This document shows, in pieces, positions 54,900-64,000 of a stretch of 64,000 bases of DNA. The stretch is from Locusta migratoria (taxonomy: Eukaryota; Arthropoda; Insecta; Orthoptera; Acrididae), in NCBI GenBank assembly GCA_026315105.1, contig CM048744.1:346675668-346739667 (forward strand), written 5' to 3'. Numbering within the stretch: position 1 is the first letter of the stretch; each line of letters begins with the position of its first letter. Below the pieces are notes generated by a model that saw nothing but the letters and a program-made list of their open reading frames with translations, had not been told where the DNA came from and made no database searches. The translations under genes were made by a program, and so were the position numbers.

Positions 54900-55583
54900 T
54901 ACGAGGCACATCCAGAAAGTAAGGTCCGTTTGGTAATAAAATGAAATTGTACACAGATACAGAAGAAATTTTTATTGTACAAAATTCTACAACTCTAAAA
55001 CTACTTTTCCACATAACTGCCAAAATTTTGCAGGCATTTGTCATAGTGTGGCACCAGGTTCTGTATACCTTCTTCATAGAAATCTGCCACCTGTCTCTTC
55101 AACCAGTTGGAAACATTTCTTTCAGCTTGCCGTCATTGGTGAAGTGATGACCACCAAGGAAAGACTTGATATGTAAGAACAGATGAAAGTTCTTCTGTAA
55201 CCAAAGGTGGATGCCCACTTCGTTCTTCATCAAGCACATCACTAAACCCGCCATTGAATTGTCGGACCCATCTTCTCACCATTGAATCATTCATCGCACT
55301 TGGTCCATAAACATCACAAATTTGCCAATAAATTCCACTTGGTTTCACTTTCCTCGCATTCAGAAACCTAATCACCGACCTGATTTCACAGGCGGCGGGA
55401 TTTTCAATCAACGCCGACACTTCAAACAAGCACAACAAAGCTTACGTAACTGACAGCGATCTCCAAATGGCGCGCGTTCTTCTCCTTGATACACATTCTC
55501 TACAGCTCATGTGCGGAACTGCAATTGCAGTGCTGCTGCGGAGATAACTTGAAAAGGAACTTACTTTCTGGTCGCGCCTCATA
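54900..55583 (-). mobile_element. Internally deleted mariner, about 0.68 kb
   Basis: Ends 'cgaggcacatccagaaagta' and 'tactttctggtcgcgcctca' are inverted repeats flanked by TA. The minus-strand ORF 55438-55133 is the helix-turn-helix half of a SETMAR-type transposase (EIRSVIRFLNARKVKPSGIY, MVRRWVRQFNGG, DEERSGHPPLVTEEL). It then jumps to the extreme C-terminus (DFYEEGIQ.. near 55080). The catalytic domain is deleted. Confidence 0.85.
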
Positions 55584-58500
55584 TTTGCAGGTAAACTAAA
55601 CAATTAAATCCTTCAATTAGGTTAATCATTGGTTTCTAAATTTACTAGATGGCATGACAATAATGGCTGTAGGTATGAAACAGTATATAATTAAGTAAAC
55701 AATGTGACTAATACCTGGAAAGGTGACATGTTTCATTAAGCCAGAAGAATTTTAACAAAATTAAAGATGAATTCTTTAATAAGCTACTGTTTTATCATTA
55801 TACTAGCTTATATGCCCATGCTTCGCAACGGTTGTTAAAAAGGGACCTGGTATATCATGGTTTTTTTAGGGTTCCAGACCTAGGTCAGCAAAAACAGAAT
55901 CCTTGTTTAATCGCTCTGTCAGTAAACTGAGTTCTCCTAGCCAAGATGTCAAATTTAAGTAGATGTCATTGTTGAAAGTTTTTCATACAAAAAGTGAAAT
56001 TAATTTATGTCCGTACTCTGGAATGATGTAAATTCGATGTTAGGTTGTGTTCATAAAGTTAAGACTGCCACGTGTAATTGTTTGGCGTAAACTTCTATAA
56101 CACTTCTATCCTTGAGATGAGAAATAATAACAACAATAACAGTGCCTTGTTTGGCTCTATGGTGTAGTACTAAACTGTTTATCTCTGACAGTAAGTGTAT
56201 TCTGAAGTATTAGTATGTTGCAGTGTTGCACTGGGGACAATGTAGTTATTATGTGTGCAGTGATCCCTATTATTGAAAACTCGACGAATGCTGAAAGTCT
56301 GGTAATTCAGTCAACAGAGGAGTTCATGCCTGTCTAAATAAGACGTCATGGTGGTGTCAATGTGCGATAAAGTACATCTGGGTAATCGTTGAAGGAATGA
56401 CGTCAGCTTATCTTCTGTATAGAACTTTCCAATAAATATAGTATTACCAGTGAACTGTCTTTACTATGTAAGCAGCATCGGCCACTCTTTCAACGAATAC
56501 ATGTTTCCACGTCCTGCAGTGATTACTTCGTAAAGCACGAAGTTGAAATCGACCTTCTGTAATAGAACTACACATTCAGAACTCTAAGTACAATTGTCTC
56601 AGCAAAAGAAGACTTTTTCTCTATCTTAATGTAGTCCACACTAATAGTAAGTAATTACAAATTTTAATCACAATATTGTACTTGACAATTATGAAAGCAA
56701 AGAAGTTTCTTATGAGTTTGCCACACAAGTGTGTATATTATCTCTAGTGTGAAACACGTCCACATAACATGTTCCATTTAATTGACTCCCCATGAACAAA
56801 TGTTGATGAGCTTCAGACTTTTTTTTTTTTTTGAGTGAAGCAAGACATTCCACTCGCAATATGCGAGATACCAGGCATTACATACTGATTTAGTTCTATC
56901 TGTATGTAAAATTCTAAGTGTCTATGTTGTACATGAGGCCCCAAATATCTATTTGTGAGTATTGTGATGTGCTTCCACTGGCCCTGGCTTCCACGGAATT
57001 AATGAAACTTTGTATGTAAGAGAGTTTAGGAAGTGCTAGGCGCGCCTCGTCTGTTTTGTGTCGTCGTTTCTTTCAAACTCTGGACGTTGAATGTCTCTGG
57101 GCGAGAAGTAGGTTTGCCAACTGCTGAGCAGAACCCATTCTTAGCAAAGATTCCTAATGTAGCTTGCTCTTAACCTCCTTGGCTGGGGGTTGGTCAGGTT
57201 ACCTGCCTGACGAACGGTGACGCTCTCTGGGCTCCCCTCCACTACCCCTCCTCTGGTGACAGTTAAGCAGTGGTCAAGAGAGCTATTCATTCGCTTCTTG
57301 GTTCCTGGTAGGGTAAGCACCTCTGAGTTTGGTTCTGCTGTGGCCTTGTGGCTCGACTTAGTTCAGGCTCCATAGTCATACTTATGCCTTTTCGCGAGTT
57401 TAATTCCGGGAGTAGTAGCTACACTATGTGTAGTAGTGAGATTTTGCTTAATTTCCTATAGGATTGCTAATTTTATGTAGATTTTTGCTGGTATCAGATT
57501 CCGAGGCTCTGATGGTGTTTCGTTAGCATAGTTCTTGCACTTTATAACTTTTAAATCACTTCTTTGCCTGTTTAAATATGTTCAATGTCTTTCGCGTTCT
57601 TATCATAGTTGAATTCTAATATTTTTGGGGATTCGCGGTGCCTATACTGTTTGAACTTTCTCGACAGAACACGTGGACGATATCAGACTAAGCCTTCGGG
57701 TTTTCCATCATTCAGTGCACATGAGTGGTTGATAATTGTATAGCTAATTTCCTAATGTGTTTCCTAGTGAGTGTAGCACGATAATTTTCCCTGAAAACTG
57801 TCCATTATAACTTGTAATCTGTGTACTTGTCGGCCCACGTGTGTGCCGATTAGCGTGTTCCCTGTCGTGGTTATTACCATTAAATAGATCTTTTTTCTCT
57901 GTGTAGAAAGACGTATATCGTGTTTATAATTTTCAGGAAATAGAATTATTTCACTTATCTGAATTTTTGTAACCGAACTCTGTATTGTGCTGTATCAATC
58001 GGTAACCTTGCTTATCTAATAGATATCATTCCTCTGACCAGAAAGAATGGTTACACAATATATTTCGCGAATGTATTCTCTTTGAAATTGGTTTTGTTAA
58101 CTTTTTGCGTATTTTGTGTTCTGACTTAGTAGAGTGCTGTATTGATCTAACAACTTTAACCTTCTGTAGTTATCTTCTCCCTGTGCTAAACGAATGCCAG
58201 AGCTACCGTTTTTAGATATTATTTAATGAAATCTTGATTTAATGTATAGTTACAAGTTCTAGGGAAACTTTAACTTCCATCTGTACACCGCACTTTGTGG
58301 TCTTAAGCCATGTGCATTTGTTTCTGATAGTTGATCATGAGCCTAAGCCACTAGCTTGACACGTTATGGAAGCGAAGTACTATTTCATTGTGCACGAGTG
58401 AACCTTCAATCTGCATTCTCCGCATTGCTTGGCTTTTGTCTTCGTGTATTGGTGTCGGGTGCTTGGTAAGTACCTGCATGGCTTGGCATATGAACCTGTG

Positions 58501-59029
58501 TGTGAACGTGCTGCAATTCCTCCGTTCCCCCCTATGAAACGTGATCGTAATTAACCTGTACTCAACTTTGCAAGTGGGCAATTTTAGGGCCATGTAATTG
58601 TGGATAATTTTAATATTTTGTGAGATGTGTTTTTTTATTGTATTTTTAAAAAATGGTCTTCCCTCTTGTTGTTCTTGTTTTGAACAATAAATTAATTTGT
58701 TAAACTATAATCCTTTTGTGCTAATTTAAATTCTCCCCTTATCATGTATTTTGGATTAATGTGTGAATCTTTGTTCCATTAAGACGCTTCCTCAAATTTC
58801 TTGTTGCTTCTGTGACACATTTATTTAGATATTATTTCATGTTATGTGGTTGCTCTGCCAAAAGAAGGTGGGGCTTCTTTGCAGCCAATGCCGTACAAAC
58901 AAATCGTAAGAGCAAATAAATGTGTGGAAAGAGTGGATTTGTCTCATTATCACATGGTAATTAGAGCTTAATGTTGAGAAGAAGCACAGATGCAGAGATA
59001 TTTCTACTCTAAGCACAATTTAGTGGTTA

Positions 59030-60090
59030 TACTATTCTAACCTCCTTGGGTTGTACCCGTCAAAAGATGCACTTCTTTTCTTTCCATGACATTGCAAAGC
59101 ATATGGCGTACAGCTAGGGGAACAAATTATTGTGTACTACCTAGGTTAAATTTTACTTGCATTGGCAGCAGTTTAGTTTGGTATAGTTGGCAACGAACTA
59201 TTTGCTTTAGTATGATTATTAATTTACTGGAAAGAATAGCATAAATATTTTTTTTCATTGTGAACATAAAGAATTATTCCCCTTATTCTACATGACTGAT
59301 TTTTGAAAAAGCATTCAATTGCCGTTGCCAACATCAGCACACAACGCCGCTGCTGTAAGTAAAATTTACCCCTTCTTGTAGTGTATTACACCATAGTTAT
59401 GAGAATGAAAAAAACTCAGCAATGCCCTAATTATTTATTTGGTGTACTACGTAACTAACGTCGCCTCACTTTGTACTTTCCTGTACTATGGCATTTTTGA
59501 GGCATTTGTAAACAGAATGGACTCAAGATGTAATAAGTACGCACCAAAATCAGAAATGAAACAACATAAATTCGGTTTTCCTTGAAAAGAATTCTTAGTA
59601 AATAAAACCATCGATAGACGCAAAGGAACGTCGTTATTTTTTAAATTCAAATGATACCAATGGAAGGAATTACTTTTTTTCCTATCCATGTCATTGCAAG
59701 GAATTGTCGTACCTGGGTTAAATTTTAATTGCAGTGGCAGCGATTTAGTATGTTAACGTTGGCAATGAAATATTCGCTTTAGGGGGATCATTAATTTGCT
59801 GAGAATAACATTCATTATTTCATTATCAACACACAGAATTACTCTCCTCATTGTACGTGACTGATTTTTCAGAAAGGATTCAACAGTCGTTGCCAATATC
59901 ATTACACTACACCACTGCGTAAGGAAAATCGTAGCCCTTGTTTAATTGTATTACACTATGTATGTGAAGGAAAAACGCAGCATCGCTATCTATAAGTTAT
60001 TTGCAAAGAGGTTAGAATGCCTCCTTGGTTATTTGGTATACTATGTAAGTAACAGCGCCTCTGTTGGATCTTTACTATACTACACTGCAA
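59030..60090. repeat. Tandem pair of ~600-bp units
   Basis: Unit 1 (about 59030-59480) and unit 2 (about 59650-60090) share ordered blocks: ccatgacattgcaaagcata / ccatgtcattgcaaggaatt (59083, 59686), gttaaattttacttgca / gttaaattttaattgca, catgactgatttttgaaaaa / cgtgactgatttttcagaaa. Offset about 603 bp. Confidence 0.8.
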
Positions 60091-60120
60091 TTCAAGCATA
60101 GCATACACCAGAAACTACAA

Positions 60121-60960
60121 ATTACTATATCTTTTCTTCTCCTGATCCGATGTTGATGAAATGAAGCTTATAGTAGCCCAAAGGTACTCTCAGATGACCT
60201 ATGAAACCCCATGAAAGTTCGTACAGTACTCTTGGAGATTTGCTGTAATACACCATATTCATAATCATAGTATATACAAAAACTTCAAATTACGATATCT
60301 CTCCTTCCTCTGATTCGATTTTGATGAAACTAAGCCTATGTTACTCTCCAAACTATTCTCAATTTACCTGTAGAAACCCATGAAAGTTTGTGAAGTACAT
60401 TTGGAGATTACCCTCAACAAACAGACATACACAATGGATTTTAAACAAATGATTAAATTACGATATCTTTACTTTCTCTGATTCGATTTCAATTATTGAA
60501 GCCTTTATGTAACCGCACGATATGCTCAATTTACGTGTGAAAACCCCATGAAAATTCGTCAAGTAGTTTTGGAGATAAACGTGTTCTAAGAGACAGACAG
60601 ACATGACGGTCATAGATAAAAAATTTCAAATTACGGTATTCTTTTTTTCTGTGATCTGATTTTTATGAAACGAAGTCTATATGTTGTTCAAAGTTACGCT
60701 CAAGTTATCTGTGATAACCACATGCAAATTTGTGAAGTAGTTTTGGAGATAAGGCGTTTTTAATACTTGAACAAAGAGTCACGACGGTTACTGAAAACAC
60801 TTAAAATTACTATATCTTTTTGTTTCGTGATCCGATTTTGATAAAATTATGCCTATATGTTGACCCAAATGTTTTTCGTGTTTCCTGTGAAAACCGCATG
60901 AAGATTCGTCCAGTAGTTTTGAAGATTTAGGAGAACAGTGACAGGCCTACATTTACAGAT
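60121..60960. repeat. Tandem array, five ~170-bp units
   Basis: The marker attacgatatct (and variants) starts at 60121, 60289, 60457, 60630 and 60806. Each is followed by 'ctgattcgattttgatgaaa', 'ccatgaaagttcgt' and 'agttttggagat'. The last unit runs into the block's closing sequence. Confidence 0.85.
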
Positions 60961-60975
60961 TTATTATAGTATAGA

Positions 60976-63030
60976 TGAACAGTGCACTAATGCCTATTCT
61001 ATCCAGAAAACCGCTGATGTCAGTACTTTTTTTCAATGTCAACAGGTGTCATATTCCATCCTGAAGGTTACTTAACATGTTACTTCACCTTTCCTCATGT
61101 TTCACACACCCTTCTCATCTTCTCCCCAATTACAATCTATCTCAATCAGGATAACTCAAGGTCTGTATGTGGTGATGAAAGGATCATCATGAAACACTCC
61201 AAAATACTGCACAATGTGATGCCAAACAGATTTGTGTCATGGCATATTACTAAACAATCATGTACCTAATCTGGATTTTACTTCTACAGATAGTTACATA
61301 TTTGTGGCTGCAACCATGACTTACTCCTAGCTAAGAAGTGGCTATTTCACATTCCCAGAGCCTTTACACTCCATCATACAACACAGAAAGTTTCATTCCC
61401 ACCCTTGCCTGGCATCCTTCCTCCTTCACACTGCTCCTCACTCAGTGTCAAGCTCACTGTAGAGTGGTCAAAGATGGTGGTCATGTTAGCTTGAGTTATG
61501 TCTGATTCGGTGTATGTATATGTGTCTTTTTCTGATAAAGGCCATGGCAGAAAATTTAAGTTGTGTGAATATGATTGCCTATCTGCAACTCAGCAATCTT
61601 CTTAACGGCAGGTTGTTATCTATCCTCTATTACTGACAAAAACTAAATGTATTATGGCTTTCAGTAAAATTAAACACTAATTTCCTTGCATTTTTGTCAA
61701 CACTTCTTTATGAATCATTCATAGATATTTATGTAAGTCTTTCTGGTACACCAATACAAAATCCATTCAGTTTCATATCATTTTATGCAACTAGTTTACA
61801 TACATATGAAAGATTTTTTGAGCATAAACACACACACATTCAAGGAATTATTACAACATGAAAATCTGGTCTCTAGTTATATGTACCTCCATCACAAAGA
61901 TGCAAGGATGCATGAGTTTTCTACAGGAGCGGGGCTCTGTGAAGAGACATTTAAGGAAATGGCAGCATGCAGAAATACTGGAAGGAAGTAACTGAAAATT
62001 GAAAGATAACATAAATTCAGTTTAATTCAATTTGCTTTCTGTAGAAAACTCCCCACCCTTGTAAAATTAGGAGCTACAATACTGTAATGATGTCCAGAGT
62101 AATAACGATTTCAATAACAGTTTATTAAATTGTCAACATAATAGCAGTTATTTTTCCTTAAATAGCTAATAAATATTGACTCATAAATTGATAAAGATTT
62201 TTCTGTTTATTCACAGCACAATATACAAGGTAAAAAAATACCAGTATGCAACATTTTTTGTTGCCATAGTCATGTGTGTCACACAAAGTCTTTTTCAAAG
62301 CTGTATGCTTCACCTTTGCTAATACTAATACCTTCAAGTTCCCCAACCAACCCAGCTGTCTTACGCTCTGTAAACAGAAAAAAGTACAAAGTAGTTTCAA
62401 ACTAACAAATAGATGGATCAATAGATTCATATTATCACTCATCACAAGAAAAGTCAAAGAGAAGAATGGTCACAGTTTTTTTCTTTCTTTACAGTCCAAT
62501 CTGAATTAAATATTTATATTTCTGTCAGAAGAAAATGGTTTTATGGAAATTTCCAAATGTAATCCTATGCATGATAAACTATGACTGAAGAGGTCTTTCC
62601 ACAATGAAACTATATATATGTGTCACAATGTTAAGCAAGACAGCAGCAATTCTGGTATTTCTTCTACTATAGTGACTTAGGTCTATTATGTAATGCAACC
62701 AATCAAACAAAATTAGATTTCTAAAACAATATGGCTCTAATAATCTACTACTCTCTAACATAGTCTTCTTTGCCTTTTTTATCTTACTTATTTATCACTA
62801 TAACTCAGTTTTACTATGATTTCTATTCTTTGTATGAAAAGCTCATCTATTATTTATAAATTTCTTCTTACAGCTTGATATCAGTTTTAACTTTGTGTTT
62901 TGACGAGGGACTAACCTATTAATTACACTTTCATCCCTCCGAAGAATATATGAAAATGAAAAATATCCATATAGGTGACAAAAGTATTTGGATAGCAATA
63001 TGTGCATATACAGAAGTATTGCATACACAA
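60976..63030. other. Unassigned AT-rich sequence
   Basis: No gene is supported. 61374-61440 resembles the C-rich repeat at 16130-16195. ORFs of 60-99 codons show no known family. Confidence 0.35.
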
Positions 63031-63034
63031 GGTA

Positions 63035-63715
63035 TGAGGGGTGTTCAAATGAAAGAGTATGAAACAACACTGTGGGTATAATTGAAGTCTTTATTCAAAA
63101 GTAATCACAAGAGGTCCCGAGCACAAGTATCGCATTGTTTAATGAAGGGAAGGATTTCCTGTTCACATAATTCCTTTGGCTGTGACAAGAGCCCATACTC
63201 TACTTGTGTCCTTCAGTTCATCGTCCGAGTTGAAGCACTTTCCTTTGAGATGTTTTTTTAGCAGATCAAACAGATGAAATTCACAGGGTGACATGTCTGG
63301 GTTATAGGGTGGATACTGAAGCTGCTCCCACTTGAACTTGGCCAGTACACTTTGTGTGATTCTACAGACATGGGGGGATATGTTATCATGGAGCAGAATC
63401 ACTCCGTCTGTGAGCAGCGCAGGTCAATTGCTCTTATGGACTCGCATAGGCTAAGGTGTGTCTCACAATAGATGTTACTGTTAATGGTTTTTCTGTGCTA
63501 GAGAAATTCTATGAGTATCGGACCTCGAATATTGAAAAAGATGGTGAGCATCACCTTGCCTGCTGAGGACACAGCCTTGAATTTTTTAGGAGGAGGTGAC
63601 AATACATGCTTTGCGTCCTTGGATGTCGCACTACATTATCCCAGAGTGGAATATTCAAATTTTCCTCAGTTTGGTTGTTAAGATGTTTCATATCATTTCA
63701 TTTGAACACCCCTCA
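63035..63715 (-). mobile_element. Internally deleted mariner, 681 bp, perfect TA duplication
   Basis: It starts tgaggggtgttcaaatga and ends with the exact inverse catttgaacacccctca; TA is present at 63033-63034 and 63716-63717. The minus-strand ORF (63402-63163) reads LLHDNISPHVCRITQSVLAK, then PPYNPDMSPCEFHLFDLLKK and KCFNSDDEL, the second and third catalytic acidic regions of a SETMAR-type transposase. The N-terminal half is gone, replaced by decayed sequence. Confidence 0.92.
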
Positions 63716-63717
63716 TA

Positions 63718-64000
63718 AAATGGCAGTGCATTGGCAGAGTTGTCATCTGTACTACGTTAATCCACGTGAAAAGGTTTCAGATATGACTATGGCCACATGA
63801 CGAGAATTAATGGACTCTGAATGTGGAATGGTAGTTGGAGCTAAACACACAGGACATTCCAATTTGGAAATAATTGGGGAATTCAACATTCCAAGATTCA
63901 CAGTATCAATAACAAATTTCAGGCTTTACCACTCACCGTGGACAAGGCACTGGTCAATAGCCTGCACTTGACGTCTGACAGCAGCGGTGTTAGTGTAAAG
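63718..64000. other. Unassigned sequence to window end
   Basis: No feature recognised in the last 283 bases. Confidence 0.35.

Larger units (their letters stand above)
55798..60975. other. Long AT-rich non-coding block, possibly one large non-autonomous element
   Basis: It opens 'tatactagcttatatgccca' followed by tgcttcgcaacgg and closes 'cagatttattatagtatag'. These opening and closing words often bound non-coding repeats in insect genomes (established only as a general impression). In 5.2 kb no ORF above 80 codons occurs. Two tandem repeat zones lie in its right third. A 1.6-kb stretch (57000-58700) of T-rich text is unassigned. Confidence 0.4.

Overview
The window reads as nuclear DNA of a large-genome insect, most likely a polyneopteran such as an orthopteran. 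That placement is inference. It rests on very dense tRNA-headed SINEs, several non-LTR retrotransposon families, mariner/Tc1/pogo/hAT DNA transposons, long AT-rich introns and the absence of bacterial-style gene packing.

The only host gene I can support is an Hsp70-family (Hsc70-like) chaperone gene on the + strand. Five exons are visible, at 12739-13122, 22724-23002, 33072-33266, 44382-44555 and 52198-52575. They encode about 469 residues, from the middle of the nucleotide-binding domain to the stop codon. The first exon(s), about 155 residues by family comparison, lie left of the window. All joins are GT-AG and phase 0, and every junction falls directly after a CAG glutamine codon. The four complete introns are about 9.6, 10.1, 11.1 and 7.6 kb and are filled with mobile elements. 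The reading frame is open throughout and the diagnostic Hsp70 motifs are kept, but the C-terminus is unusual: no GGMP-rich tail, and it ends EETN instead of EEVD.

Region by region. 1-0.94 kb: end of a Penelope-like element with a GIY-YIG nuclease. 1.0-1.8 kb: decayed transposon ORF. 2.6-9.0 kb: SINEs, a 5'-truncated LINE and an inverted-repeat element with tRNA-like arms. 9.8-12.4 kb: mariner remnants and a LINE. 13.3-14.5 kb: LINE carrying a SINE. 17.4-20.1 kb: mariner split by a LINE. 20.1-22.4 kb: palindromic element, then a pogo/Tigger-like element. 24-26.7 kb: Tc1-like remnants, an (AT)n tract with inverted flanks and a ~147-bp tandem array. 28.3-30 kb: two inverted-repeat elements with tRNA-like arms. 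31.7-32.9 kb: ~173-bp repeat array split by an RTE-like LINE. 33.3-36.9 kb: LINE, mariner and Tc1-like element in a row. 36.9-44.4 kb: nine SINEs of the main family plus related and second-family SINEs. 44.6-45.4 kb: a large palindrome beside exon 4. 45.7 kb: hAT-type MITE. 46.2-49.1 kb: a LINE keeping endonuclease and reverse transcriptase segments. 49.9-51.2 kb: Tc1-like element. 52.6-54.9 kb: likely 3' UTR/downstream region with a puzzling 295-codon ORF. 54.9-55.6 kb: deleted mariner. 55.8-61 kb: long AT-rich region with tandem repeats and no gene. 63.0-63.7 kb: deleted mariner with perfect TA target duplication.

For the repeats, three tRNA-headed families are used below as working names. 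SINE-A has a Ser/Leu-like head, a body ending in 'gaacattt' and is the most frequent. SINE-B has a 'gtggcgcagtggt' head and a tail ending 'ttaaaccctaatcttcctt'. SINE-C has a short tRNA-like head followed by 'cacaaattttca', often present as inverted arms. Many SINE-A copies have visible 11-16 bp target-site duplications, so order of insertion can be read directly.
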